Position numbers and translations under genes: made by a program. A stretch of DNA of 64,000 bases from Palleronia sp. LCG004 (GTDB lineage: Bacteria; Pseudomonadota; Alphaproteobacteria; Rhodobacterales; Rhodobacteraceae): NCBI RefSeq assembly GCF_032931615.1, contig NZ_CP136759.1:2736001-2800000 (forward strand), read 5' to 3'. Under the pieces are notes generated by a model that was given only the letters and a program-made list of their open reading frames with translations, did no database searches and had not been told where the DNA came from. Below are positions 7,244 through 16,186 of the stretch, in pieces. Numbering within the stretch: the stretch's first letter is position 1; every line of letters starts with the position of its first letter.

Positions 7244-7714
7244 GTGAAGATCCACATCGTCGCGATGGGCCGGATCAGGTCCGGCCCCGAGCGCGCCCTG
7301 ATCGACGATTATAGCGGCCGTTTCGACCGCACCGGTCGCCCGTTGTCTCTCGGCCCTTTGCATGAAATCGAGATCGATACCCGCAAGGCTCAGGGTGCCG
7401 CAGCCGAAGCCGATGCGCTGCGCCGCGCCGTTCCGGACGGCGCGTTGATCTGCGCACTGGACGAACGCGGCAAGAACCTCACATCACCCGATCTTGCCCA
7501 GACGATCTCGCGCTGGCGCGATGAAGGGCGGCCATCGGCCGCGTTCGTCATAGGAGGTGCCGACGGCCTGCATCCCGAATTTCGCGATGGCGCCGATCAG
7601 CTTCTCTCTCTCGGGCGCATGGTGTGGCCCCACATGCTCGCCCGTGTGATGCTGACCGAACAGCTCTACCGCGCGGCATCGATCCTGTCGGGATCTCCCT
7701 ATCATCGGGACTAG
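7244..7714 (+). CDS. rlmH: 23S rRNA pseudouridine-1915 N3-methyltransferase
   Basis: A 156-residue SPOUT-fold enzyme that uses S-adenosylmethionine to methylate pseudouridine 1915 in helix 69 of 23S rRNA. Typical features: start VKIHIVAMGRIRSGPE, LDERGKNLTS mid-protein, FVIGGADGLHP forming the cofactor knot, and C-terminal MLTEQLYRAASILSGSPYHRD. The start is GTG at 7244, seven bases after the rsfS stop; the longer in-frame extension to 7154 overlaps rsfS and is not homologous. It is likely co-translated with rsfS. Confidence 0.96.
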   Translation: MKIHIVAMGRIRSGPERALIDDYSGRFDRTGRPLSLGPLHEIEIDTRKAQGAAAEADALRRAVPDGALICALDERGKNLTSPDLAQTISRWRDEGRPSAAFVIGGADGLHPEFRDGADQLLSLGRMVWPHMLARVMLTEQLYRAASILSGSPYHRD

Positions 7715-7783
7715 GACGCTTTGACACTGCGATCTGCGGCGTTAGGGTCCGGCAGAACGAACGCCGTGGAAAGGTCCTTCCAG

Positions 7784-9304
7784 ATGCCCGCACCGAAACC
7801 GGTCGTCCTTTGCATCCTCGATGGATGGGGGGCGAGCGACACGCGCGAGGCCAACGCCCCCGCCTTGGCCGACACGCCCAATTTCGACGCGATCCGCGAT
7901 CATGGGCCGGTTGCCCGTCTCGTCACGCACGGGCCCGATGTCGGTCTGCCGAAGGGCCAGATGGGCAATTCCGAGGTCGGCCACACCAATATCGGCGCAG
8001 GCCGGGTCGTGGCGATGGATCTCGGCCAGATCGACCTTGCGATTGAGAATGGCAGCTTCGCGTCGAACGAGGCCCTTCAGAGCTTCATCTCGACCCTTTC
8101 CGAGACGGGCGGGACCGCGCATCTCATGGGTGTGGTGTCCGATGGCGGGGTCCATGGGCATCTTGACCATATTCTGTCCGCTGCCCACATCATCGCGGAT
8201 GCAGGCGTGCCCGTCGTCATCCATGTGGTGACCGACGGGCGCGATGTCGCTCCGAAATCGGCGCTAGGCTTTCTCGAGACGCTGGAGCAAGGCCTTCCCG
8301 ACGCCGCACGGATCGGCACCGTGACCGGGCGATACTATGCGATGGACCGAGACAATCGCTGGGAACGGGTCGAGACGGCTTATCGCGCCATGGTCGCGGC
8401 CGGGGGCGGACGGGCCGAGACCGCCCAGAACGCCGTCGAACAATCCTACGACGCCGGCAAGACCGACGAATTCGTCCCGGCGACGGTGATCGGCGACTAC
8501 AGCGGGATGTCAGTGGATGACGGACTGTTCTGCCTGAACTTCCGCGCGGACCGCGCGCGCGAGATCCTTGCGGCGATCGCCGATCCCGATTTCGCGGGTT
8601 TCGATGTGGATGGTCGTCCGGCACTCGCCGCGCGCCTTGGCATGGTGGAATACAGCGACCGCCACAATGCCTGGTTCAAGACGGTCTTTCCGAAGCGCAA
8701 GCTCGTCAATACGCTCGGAGAGTGGGTGGCGAAGCAGGGTCTCAGGCAGTTCCGCGTGGCCGAGACCGAGAAATATCCCCACGTCACGTTCTTTCTCAAC
8801 GGCGGCAAGGAAGACCCGGAGGAAGGCGAGGATCGCGCGATGCCGAAATCGCCGTCGGTCGCGACCTACGACCTGCAGCCCGAGATGTCGTCCGTCGAGG
8901 TGACCGACCGCTTCGTCGAGGCGATCGAGGCGGGATACGACCTGATCGTGTGCAATTATGCCAATCCCGACATGGTGGGGCATACCGGCGATCTCGACGC
9001 GGCGATCGCGGCCTGCGAGGCGGTGGATCGCGGTCTTGGCCGTGTTCTGGAAGCATTGAGAGAAGCCGGTGGAGCGATGATCGTGACCGCCGATCACGGC
9101 AATTGCGAGACGATGGTCGATCCGGCGACGGGCGGGCCGCATACGTCGCATACCCTCAACCTCGTTCCGGCAATCCTCGTCGGCGGCCCCGAGAATGCGC
9201 GGCTGAGGGATGGGCGGCTCGCCGATCTCGCGCCGACGCTGCTCGACCTCATGGGCCTGCCGCAACCCGAGGAGATGACCGGGCGGAGCCTGATCGAGGC
9301 ATGA
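7784..9304 (+). CDS. gpmI: 2,3-bisphosphoglycerate-independent phosphoglycerate mutase
   Basis: A 506-residue cytoplasmic alkaline-phosphatase-superfamily enzyme that interconverts 3- and 2-phosphoglycerate in glycolysis and gluconeogenesis, using two Mn ions. Visible signatures are LCILDGWG at the N-terminus, the nucleophile segment GNSEVGHTNIGAGR, the substrate segment VTDGRDVAPKSA, and the metal-binding YANPDMVGHTGD and TADHGNCE segments. The ATG at 7784 follows GTGGAAAGGTCCTTCCAG. An upstream ATG at 7721 would add 21 residues that do not look like the family. Its stop overlaps a possible 44-codon frame at 9301. Confidence 0.97.
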   Translation: MPAPKPVVLCILDGWGASDTREANAPALADTPNFDAIRDHGPVARLVTHGPDVGLPKGQMGNSEVGHTNIGAGRVVAMDLGQIDLAIENGSFASNEALQSFISTLSETGGTAHLMGVVSDGGVHGHLDHILSAAHIIADAGVPVVIHVVTDGRDVAPKSALGFLETLEQGLPDAARIGTVTGRYYAMDRDNRWERVETAYRAMVAAGGGRAETAQNAVEQSYDAGKTDEFVPATVIGDYSGMSVDDGLFCLNFRADRAREILAAIADPDFAGFDVDGRPALAARLGMVEYSDRHNAWFKTVFPKRKLVNTLGEWVAKQGLRQFRVAETEKYPHVTFFLNGGKEDPEEGEDRAMPKSPSVATYDLQPEMSSVEVTDRFVEAIEAGYDLIVCNYANPDMVGHTGDLDAAIAACEAVDRGLGRVLEALREAGGAMIVTADHGNCETMVDPATGGPHTSHTLNLVPAILVGGPENARLRDGRLADLAPTLLDLMGLPQPEEMTGRSLIEA

Positions 9305-9435
9305 GCGAACGGAGCCGCCGCTTCGAGGCTTTCCGAACCAGGGGCGTCCGGGCACGGAATCGCGACAAGAATGTGATGCTCCTTGAGCCTTTCCGGGTCA
9401 AACGGGTGGTTCTTGGCGCGTCACGATGGGTATAA
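9301..9435 (+). CDS. Possible 44-residue basic peptide, doubtful
   Basis: ATG at 9301 overlaps the gpmI stop (ATGA) and opens a 44-codon frame very rich in Arg, without a recognisable domain. In many Rhodobacterales an envC-like murein-hydrolase activator gene sits between gpmI and ctpA; here only this frame and non-coding sequence are left. It may be a true small gene, a degraded remnant, or chance. Confidence 0.25.
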   Translation: MSERSRRFEAFRTRGVRARNRDKNVMLLEPFRVKRVVLGASRWV

Positions 9436-9488
9436 GGGTGCGTCGGGCGACATCGATCGACATGTCCGGCCCTTCGACCGCAGGCATC

Positions 9489-9507
9489 GCTCCCGACGGT
9501 CGGGAGC
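9489..9507. repeat. Perfect 9-bp inverted repeat upstream of ctpA
   Basis: GCTCCCGAC, one G, then GTCGGGAGC form a near-continuous palindrome 52 bases before the ctpA ATG. There is no T-run, so it is not a standard terminator; a dimeric repressor operator or an RNA hairpin are possible. Confidence 0.45.
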
Positions 9508-9558
9508 AGGACGATCCGGCGACAGGCCGCGCCGCAGCGCAGGAATAGGACGAGGCTC

Positions 9559-10902
9559 ATGAAGAAATTCGCAATGGCCGCCATCGGCGGAGTGACGGCC
9601 GGGGTTCTCCTGACCACGCAGATCGCGGGACCGCTCCTCGCACAGGAGAACGAGAACCGCTCGAGCGTCTACGAGCAGCTCGACCTCTTCGGCGACATTT
9701 TCGAACGGATCCGCGCCCAGTACGTGACCGAGGTCGACGAGAGCGAGCTGATCGAGGCCGCGATCAACGGGATGCTGACCTCGCTCGACCCGCATTCGAG
9801 CTATCTTTCGCCCGACGACGCGGACCGGATGCGGACGCAGACCCGTGGGGAATTCGGCGGCCTCGGCATCGAGGTCACGCAGGAGGAAGGTTTCATCAAG
9901 GTCGTGTCGCCGATGGACGGCACGCCGGCCGACGACGCGGGCATCATGGCGGGCGACTTCATTACCCATGTCGATGGCGAATCGCTCCTCGGCCTGACGC
10001 TCGACGACGCGGTGGATCTGATGCGCGGGCCGGTCGGCTCCGAGATCATGGTCACCGTGGTGCGCGAGGGCGTCGACGAACCCTTCGATGTCTCGATCAT
10101 CCGCGACACGATCGAACTCACGGCCGTGCGATCCCGGATCGAGGGCGACACCGTCGTGCTGCGCGTCATCACGTTCAGCGACCAGACCTATGAAAAGCTC
10201 GAGGAGCAGCTTCGCGAACAGGTCGAGGCCGCGGGCGGCATGGAGAACGTCAACGGCTTCGTCATCGACCTGCGCAACAATCCCGGCGGGTTGCTGAACC
10301 AGGCGATCGAGGTCAGCGATGCCTTCCTCGATGAGGGAGAGATCGTCTCGACGCGCGGCCGCGCGATGGAGGACAGCGACCGCTTCAACGCGACCGAGGG
10401 GGATCTTGCCGAAGGCAAGCCGATCGTCGTTCTCATCAATGGCGGATCGGCCAGCGCATCCGAAATCGTTGCCGGTGCGCTCCAGGATCATCGCCGCGCG
10501 ATCGTGATCGGCACCAAGAGTTTCGGCAAGGGCTCGGTCCAGACCGTCATGCCGCTCAGGGGCGAGGGTGCGATGCGCCTGACGACCGCACGCTACTATA
10601 CGCCTTCGGGGCGGTCGATCCAGGCGCTGGGCGTCTCGCCCGACATCGTGGTGCAGCAGCCGCCCGTCGATCCCAATTCCGAGGAGGAGGAAGACGACGC
10701 ACGGTCGCCCTTCAGCCGCTCCGAGGCGGATCTGCGCGGCGCGCTCGAGAACGACTCGCTCGACGAGGACGAGCAGCGGATCATCCGCGAGGAACAGGAA
10801 GCCGCCGAGGAATCCGCGGCGCTCCGCGACGAGGATTACCAGCTCGCCTATGCGATCGACATCCTCAAGGGGCTCTCCGCGATGCGGACCGACGGTCAGT
10901 GA
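9559..10902 (+). CDS. ctpA: Carboxy-terminal processing protease, S41 family
   Basis: A 447-residue exported serine protease with an N-terminal signal peptide (about residues 1-29, cleaved after LLAQ or so), a PDZ domain (about 85-170) that binds substrate C-termini, and the S41 catalytic domain. The Ser nucleophile lies in [15 protein letters not shown] and the Lys in [12 protein letters not shown]. The C-terminal 90 residues are acidic and Glu-rich, an extension of the type seen in Rhodobacterales. It acts in the periplasm on envelope proteins or peptidoglycan enzymes. The ATG at 9559 follows AATAGGACGAGGCTC. The rppH start overlaps its stop. Confidence 0.95.
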   Translation: MKKFAMAAIGGVTAGVLLTTQIAGPLLAQENENRSSVYEQLDLFGDIFERIRAQYVTEVDESELIEAAINGMLTSLDPHSSYLSPDDADRMRTQTRGEFGGLGIEVTQEEGFIKVVSPMDGTPADDAGIMAGDFITHVDGESLLGLTLDDAVDLMRGPVGSEIMVTVVREGVDEPFDVSIIRDTIELTAVRSRIEGDTVVLRVITFSDQTYEKLEEQLREQVEAAGGMENVNGFVIDLRNNPGGLLNQAIEVSDAFLDEGEIVSTRGRAMEDSDRFNATEGDLAEGKPIVVLINGGSASASEIVAGALQDHRRAIVIGTKSFGKGSVQTVMPLRGEGAMRLTTARYYTPSGRSIQALGVSPDIVVQQPPVDPNSEEEEDDARSPFSRSEADLRGALENDSLDEDEQRIIREEQEAAEESAALRDEDYQLAYAIDILKGLSAMRTDGQ

Positions 10903-10904
10903 GC

Positions 10905-11378
10905 ATGAGCGCCTCCGATCTACCCTACAGGCCCTGCGCGGGCGTGGTTCTCGTCAATGCCGACGGCCATGTCTTCGCGGGCCAGCGGATCGACCATGCC
11001 GGGGGGGCCTGGCAGATGCCGCAAGGCGGGATCGATGCCGGTGAGGATCCCCGTGCCGCGGCCCTTCGTGAGCTTGAAGAGGAAACTGGCGTGCCCGCCG
11101 AACTCGTGACGGTCGAGGCCGTGACCGACGACTGGATCCGATACGATCTCCCGGACGAGCTTCTGGGCAAGGTCTGGGGTGGCAAGTATCGCGGGCAGGA
11201 GCAGAAATGGTTCCTGTTCAGGTTCAAGGGTCGTGACGACGATATCGATATTGCGACCGATCATCCCGAATTCAGCGCCTGGAGCTGGGTCCAGCCGGAC
11301 GAGCTTCTGGAGCAGATCGTGCCCTTCAAACGCGATGTCTACGAAGCCGTCTTCGCGGCGTTCCGCGACAATATCTGA
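10905..11378 (+). CDS. rppH: RNA pyrophosphohydrolase RppH
   Basis: A 157-residue Nudix hydrolase that removes pyrophosphate from the 5' triphosphate of mRNA and so starts decay; Ap4A-type hydrolysis is also known. The Nudix box [22 protein letters not shown] spans about residues 40-61, and PQGG and the WFLFRF strand match RppH proteins. A GTG at 10899, overlapping the ctpA stop (GTGA), would add two residues; I take the ATG at 10905. It is the last gene of the gpmI-ctpA-rppH run and is followed by a strong hairpin. Confidence 0.93.
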   Translation: MSASDLPYRPCAGVVLVNADGHVFAGQRIDHAGGAWQMPQGGIDAGEDPRAAALRELEEETGVPAELVTVEAVTDDWIRYDLPDELLGKVWGGKYRGQEQKWFLFRFKGRDDDIDIATDHPEFSAWSWVQPDELLEQIVPFKRDVYEAVFAAFRDNI

Positions 11379-11382
11379 CCCG

Positions 11383-11427
11383 GACCCGGTCTCGACGTTT
11401 CGCGCGCGAAACATTCGAGGCCGGGTC
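11383..11427. terminator. Long hairpin between convergent rppH and PBP gene
   Basis: GACCCGGTCTCGA pairs with TCGAGGCCGGGTC with one mismatch, and inside it GTTTCGCGCGCGAAAC is a perfect 16-base palindrome. It sits exactly between two convergent stops (11378 and 11436), so a bidirectional terminator is likely even though no clear T-run follows. Confidence 0.6.
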
Positions 11428-11435
11428 GATCCCTC

Positions 11436-13622
11436 TCAGTTTCCGAAGATCCGACCGATCACGTCGTTGATGACGTCGCCGACGCTCGGTTGCGGGGCGG
11501 GTCCGATCTTGCGCGGCTCGCCGCTCTGCGCGCCGGTGACCTGACCGTCGTATTGCGGTGCGGGGGCTGCAATCTGCGGATCGGTCGTGCGTCCCTGCGG
11601 TACGATCATGGGCAGCGGATGCGCAGGCAGGCCTTCATGCACGCGGATCATGGTCTCGCGCCAGATCTCGGCGGGCAGGCCGCCGCCCGTCACGCCCGTC
11701 AGCGGCGTGTTGTCGTCGTAGCCCATCCAGACGCCAGTCACGTAATCGGCGGTGAAGCCAAGGAACCAGGCATCGCGCGCCGCTTGCGTGGTGCCGGTCT
11801 TGCCGGCGGCCTCGCGTCCCGGAAGCTTGGCGCGCTGACCGGTGCCGTTTTCGATCACCTGGTTCATCATCCAGGTGAGTTCGCGCGCGGCCCGTTCGGT
11901 GATGACCCGCTCGCCCAGACCGCCGGCCTGACCGATGAGCGGTTCGTCACTGGCCTGAAGCCGCAATTCCCGAAGCCCGTAGGGCTGCACCGAAGTGCCT
12001 CCGTTGAGGATTCCGGCATAGGCACCCGTCATTTCCAGCAATGTCGATTCGGACACGCCGAGGGCCAGCGCCGGACCATCCGCGAGATCCGAGGTGATGC
12101 CGAAATCGGACGCCACCTGCCGCACGCTCTCGCGCCCCACGGCTTCGGATATCTTGACGGCCGGCACGTTGCGGCTTTGCTCCAAAGCGGTGGCCATGGT
12201 CATCGGGCCCGCGAAATCGCGCGTATAGTTCGACGGCGACCATTCGCCGGAACCGGGGATCTCGAACGAGACCGGCTCGTCCAGGACCACGTCGTCGGGC
12301 GTGAACCCAAATTCGAGCGCGGTGGCGAACACGAACGGTTTGAAGGCCGATCCCGTCTGACGGTTGGCCATGACGGCGCGATTGAACTGCCCCGCGACGC
12401 CCTTGAACTTGCGCCCCCCCACCATGGCGCGCACGGCGCCGTCGGCGCTCATCACCACGATTGCGGCCTGCGCCTTGGATTCGGGGCTGACCTTCGTCTC
12501 GAAGATCTCCCGCAGGGCGGATTCCGCGGCGCGCTGGATCCGGGGGTCGAAGGTCGTGCTGAGAATCACGTCCTCGGTCGTCTTGGAGGTCAGGAAGTCG
12601 GGCGCGTCGCCCATGACCCAATCGGCGAAGTAGCCCCCCGCGCGTGCCTCGGCCGCGGCCGACAGCTCGGCGGGATTGGCCCGCGCGGCATCGGCTTCGG
12701 CCTGGGTGAGATAGCCCTCACGCTCCATGAGCCCGACGATGACATTGGCGCGGTTCTGGCTGCGCTCGATATCGTTGGTGGGCGCATATCGGGTGGGTGC
12801 CACCAGAAGGCCTGCCAGCATCGCGGCTTCCGCTGGGCTTACGTCGTTGGCCGACTTGCCGAAATACCGCTGGGCCGCGGCCTCGAAGCCACGCGTGCCC
12901 GCACCGAGATACGCGCGATTGAGATAGATCGTCAGGATCTCGTCCTTGGAATACTTGGCTTCCATGGCGAGCGCGAAGACGGCCTCTTTGGCCTTGCGCC
13001 AGAGCGAGCCGCGGCGGCAATCCTCCTCGTAGGCGGCCTCGCTCTCCCATTCGTCGGGATCGTAGGGAACGCCGAGGCAGAGGAGCTTGGCCGTCTGCTG
13101 CGTGATGGTCGACCCGCCATGCCCGGACAAGGCGCTGCGCCCCTCGCTCAGGTTGATGCGGATCGCGCCGGCGATGCCGCGCGGGCTGACCCCGAAATGG
13201 CTGTAGAACCGGCGATCCTCGGTCGAGATGATCGCGTTCCTGAGGTTCGGAGAGATCGTCTGTGCGTCGATCTGGCCGCCGAACTGCTCGCCCCGCCAGG
13301 CAAAGACCTCTCCGTCGCGATCGAGCATGGTGACCGATCCGCGCGCGCGCCCGTCGAGCAGGTCTCCCACCGGCGGAAGCGTTGAATAGAGATACCAGGT
13401 CGCCATCCCTAGGATCAGCGCCGCGACCACGACACCGCGCAGGACGAGCCCGAAGAACAGCCGCATGACGCTCCGGATGAGGCCTGCAACCCATCCGATC
13501 GGACCCTGTCGCCGCGCACGGGGTGTCCGGGTGCGGGTCTTCCGGGGCGTCTCCTTGGGGGTGCCGCGCGTCTGCCGTCGATGCGCCACGAGCGGGCGCT
13601 TGCCTTTGCCGGAGCTGGCCAT
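11436..13622 (-). CDS. mrcA: Class A penicillin-binding protein (PBP1A-type)
   Basis: A 728-residue bifunctional peptidoglycan synthase: basic cytoplasmic tail (1-40), one membrane helix (about 58-78), GT51 glycosyltransferase domain with catalytic Glu135 in STEDRRFYSHFG, then transpeptidase domain with Ser425-x-x-Lys428, Ser483-Arg-Asn485 and Lys608-Thr-Gly610. It polymerises lipid II and cross-links the strands at the outer face of the inner membrane. The ATG at 13622 follows AAGGACCGGGCC; the frame is open for 54 codons further upstream without homology. The symbol is by family; a pbpC-like or other class A paralogue is possible. Confidence 0.9.
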   Translation of the reverse strand: MASSGKGKRPLVAHRRQTRGTPKETPRKTRTRTPRARRQGPIGWVAGLIRSVMRLFFGLVLRGVVVAALILGMATWYLYSTLPPVGDLLDGRARGSVTMLDRDGEVFAWRGEQFGGQIDAQTISPNLRNAIISTEDRRFYSHFGVSPRGIAGAIRINLSEGRSALSGHGGSTITQQTAKLLCLGVPYDPDEWESEAAYEEDCRRGSLWRKAKEAVFALAMEAKYSKDEILTIYLNRAYLGAGTRGFEAAAQRYFGKSANDVSPAEAAMLAGLLVAPTRYAPTNDIERSQNRANVIVGLMEREGYLTQAEADAARANPAELSAAAEARAGGYFADWVMGDAPDFLTSKTTEDVILSTTFDPRIQRAAESALREIFETKVSPESKAQAAIVVMSADGAVRAMVGGRKFKGVAGQFNRAVMANRQTGSAFKPFVFATALEFGFTPDDVVLDEPVSFEIPGSGEWSPSNYTRDFAGPMTMATALEQSRNVPAVKISEAVGRESVRQVASDFGITSDLADGPALALGVSESTLLEMTGAYAGILNGGTSVQPYGLRELRLQASDEPLIGQAGGLGERVITERAARELTWMMNQVIENGTGQRAKLPGREAAGKTGTTQAARDAWFLGFTADYVTGVWMGYDDNTPLTGVTGGGLPAEIWRETMIRVHEGLPAHPLPMIVPQGRTTDPQIAAPAPQYDGQVTGAQSGEPRKIGPAPQPSVGDVINDVIGRIFGN

Positions 13623-13745
13623 GGCCCGGTCCTTCTTGTCTGACTGCTCTTTCGCGAGAGCATAGCGGCTAAGGTGGGTAACCGAAACGCGCTTGCAACA
13701 TGCCGCGCGACTCTCTTTCGACCAATTTTTAATCACGCCAAACGT

Positions 13746-13776
13746 ATTGTGCAAAAATTGTGCGTTTGATGCGTTT
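13746..13776. repeat. Short direct repeats in the PBP-glnK intergenic region
   Basis: ATTGTGC occurs at 13746-13752 and 13757-13763 (11-base period), and TGCGTTT at 13761-13767 and 13770-13776 (9-base period). The cluster is AT-richer than its surroundings and lies between the divergent PBP and glnK starts, so it may bind a regulator such as NtrC, although no textbook NtrC or sigma-54 site is visible. Confidence 0.35.
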
Positions 13777-13870
13777 TCACCCATCCCTGTCGGGTGCCGA
13801 AGATTGATCCGGCCTCATCACCCCCGCTTTCTTGGGCGAGACAGGCCCGGGGGCGGGTCGCATCGCATAA

Positions 13871-14230
<360 letters not shown>

Positions 14231-14261
14231 GCCGCCACGGGGAACAAGGGATTCAATCAAG

Positions 14262-15608
14262 ATGACATTGACGACACGTATTTCTCTGAGTGCCGCGGCC
14301 GTGCTGATGCCGCTGGCCGCCGTCGCCCAGGAGGCGACCGAGACGGCCGAGGCCGCCGCCCCGGGCTTCGACCAGATCGGCCCCTACATCATGACGACGC
14401 TGCTGTTCCTCATCGGCGGCTTCCTCGTCTTCTGGATGGCGGCGGGCTTCGCCATGCTCGAGGCGGGCCTCGTGCGTTCGAAGAACACCGCGACCCAGCT
14501 CACCAAGAACATCGCGCTCTTCTCGATCGCGTCGCTCATGTACTGGCTGGTGGGCTTCAATCTGATGTATCCGGGTGATGGATGGATCGTTGCGGGCTAT
14601 CTCGGCACGCTCTTCTCGCCGGCCGTGCTCGAACCCGTGGGCCTCGCGGCCGATGCGGCCGCGCTCGACTACGCATCGGTCGCTTCCGACTTCTTCTTCC
14701 AGCTCATGTTCTGCGCCACCACCGCGTCGATCGTGTCGGGTACGCTTGCCGAGCGCATCAAGCTCTGGCCGTTCCTGGTCTTCGTCGTGGTACTGACCGG
14801 CTTCATCTATCCGATCGAGGCATCCTGGCAGTGGGGCGGCGGCTGGCTGAGCGAGCTTGGCTTCTCGGACTTCGCGGGCTCGACCCTCGTGCATGCGGCC
14901 GGCGGCTTCGCGGCTCTCGCCGGGGCGATCGTGCTCGGTGCCCGGGTCGGCAAGTTCGGCAAGGACGGCCGCGTCGTGCCGATCCCCGGCTCGAACCTGC
15001 CCCTCGCCACGCTCGGCACGTTCATCCTGTGGCTCGGCTGGTTCGGCTTCAACGGCGGCTCGCAGCTCGCCGCCGGAACCGTGGGCGACATCACCGATGT
15101 CGGCCGGATCTTCGCCAACACCAACATGGCGGCCTCGGCCGGCGCGGTTGCGGCACTCATCCTGTCGCAGGTCTCCTTCGGCAAGATCGACCTTACCATG
15201 GTTCTGAACGGCGCGCTTGCGGGCCTCGTCTCGATCACCGCGGGGCCGCTCGACCCGTCGCTCTTCGGGGCGCTCTGGATCGGTGCGATCGGCGGCGTCA
15301 TCGTGGTCTACACCATCCCGCTGCTCGACAAGCTCAAGATCGACGATGTGGTGGGCGCGATCCCCGTGCACCTCATCGCGGGCTTCTGGGGCACCATGGC
15401 CGTGCCGTTCTATACCGAAGGCACCAGCTTCGTGACGCAGTTCATCGGCTTTGCCTCGATCGGCATCTTCGTCTTCGTGGTCAGCATGGTCGTCTGGCTG
15501 ATCCTCAAGGCGGTGATGGGCCTGCGCGTCAGCGAAGAGGCCGAGATCGCGGGGCTCGACGTCAGCGAGCTGGGCATGGAGGCCTATCCGGAATTCACCA
15601 GGGGTTGA
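14262..15608 (+). CDS. amtB: Ammonium transporter AmtB
   Basis: A 448-residue ammonium channel with an N-terminal signal-like helix (about 1-20, cleaved near VAQEA), an acidic linker, and eleven membrane helices. Conserved parts include the FWMAAGFAMLEAGL helix, the FQLMFCATTASIVSGTLAER segment and GTFILWLGWFGFNGGS. The twin-His pore is expected from FAGSTLVHAAGG and VGAIPVHLIAG. It moves ammonium across the inner membrane and is gated by GlnK from the same operon. A clear intrinsic terminator follows. Confidence 0.97.
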   Translation: MTLTTRISLSAAAVLMPLAAVAQEATETAEAAAPGFDQIGPYIMTTLLFLIGGFLVFWMAAGFAMLEAGLVRSKNTATQLTKNIALFSIASLMYWLVGFNLMYPGDGWIVAGYLGTLFSPAVLEPVGLAADAAALDYASVASDFFFQLMFCATTASIVSGTLAERIKLWPFLVFVVVLTGFIYPIEASWQWGGGWLSELGFSDFAGSTLVHAAGGFAALAGAIVLGARVGKFGKDGRVVPIPGSNLPLATLGTFILWLGWFGFNGGSQLAAGTVGDITDVGRIFANTNMAASAGAVAALILSQVSFGKIDLTMVLNGALAGLVSITAGPLDPSLFGALWIGAIGGVIVVYTIPLLDKLKIDDVVGAIPVHLIAGFWGTMAVPFYTEGTSFVTQFIGFASIGIFVFVVSMVVWLILKAVMGLRVSEEAEIAGLDVSELGMEAYPEFTRG

Positions 15609-15637
15609 TCCTCCTCCCGAACCTTCTGGTGAAGACG

Positions 15638-15678
15638 ACCCCGGCGCGTTCCTCTCCCCGCGCCGGGGTTGGTGTTTT
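15638..15678 (+). terminator. Intrinsic terminator of glnK-amtB
   Basis: ACCCCGGCGCG (15638-15648) pairs perfectly with CGCGCCGGGGT (15659-15669), loop of ten bases, followed by TGGTGTTTT. It closes the glnK-amtB operon; its tail overlaps the end of the convergent acetyltransferase gene by one base. Confidence 0.85.
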
Positions 15679-16172
15679 CAGGGCGGCGCGGTCGCGATCA
15701 TCGGGACGATCGCGCCGCCCTTCACGTCTCGCGGTGGCCCCATGGCCCGAAAGCCGAGACGTCGATAGGCCGCGATGGCCCGCGCATTCTCCGGGTGCGG
15801 ATCGGTGACGATCGCCGGACTGCCAGCATCGAAAAGCGCCTGCATCCGCCGCGCGACAAAGGCCGGCCCATGCCCCTGTCCAAGCATTTCAGGCACTCCG
15901 ATGAACTGGTCGATGCCGCGCGTGCCGTCGGGCAGATCCTGCCAATGGGCGGCGGGCCATGCGGAGGTCGCGTAATCCTGAATGTAGGCAAAGGGCTGGT
16001 CCGCGTAATGCACGATCCATTGCGCGAGCCGCGGATCGGTGAGTTCATCCGCGTTAAAGGGATCGCTTTGATCCCACCAGCGCGACACCTCGGGCGTCGC
16101 AAGCCAGAGGCGCAGCATCGGAAGATCGTCGAGCCGGGCCGCCCTGAAACGGTAGCTGCCCGGCGCGGCCAT
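15678..16172 (-). CDS. GNAT acetyltransferase, AAC(6')-like
   Basis: A 164-residue single-domain GNAT protein. The order of elements (YRFRAARLDDLPMLRLWL at the start, DQFIGVPEMLGQGHGPAFV with the acetyl-CoA P-loop QGHG at about residues 98-101, then PENARAIAAYRRLGF) matches the aminoglycoside 6'-N-acetyltransferase and siderophore-acetylase subgroup. The substrate cannot be told; calling it a resistance gene would be unjustified. It lies 14 bases downstream of the aminotransferase gene on the same strand and is likely co-transcribed. Confidence 0.8.
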   Translation of the reverse strand: MAAPGSYRFRAARLDDLPMLRLWLATPEVSRWWDQSDPFNADELTDPRLAQWIVHYADQPFAYIQDYATSAWPAAHWQDLPDGTRGIDQFIGVPEMLGQGHGPAFVARRMQALFDAGSPAIVTDPHPENARAIAAYRRLGFRAMGPPRDVKGGAIVPMIATAPP

Positions 16173-16186
16173 CCTCGCCTTTTTCC

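Noticed and set aside
15678..16172. Acetyltransferase read as an aminoglycoside-resistance gene
   Set aside because: Only general similarity to AAC(6')/siderophore acetylases; chromosomal GNATs of this type seldom confer resistance and no mobile element is near.
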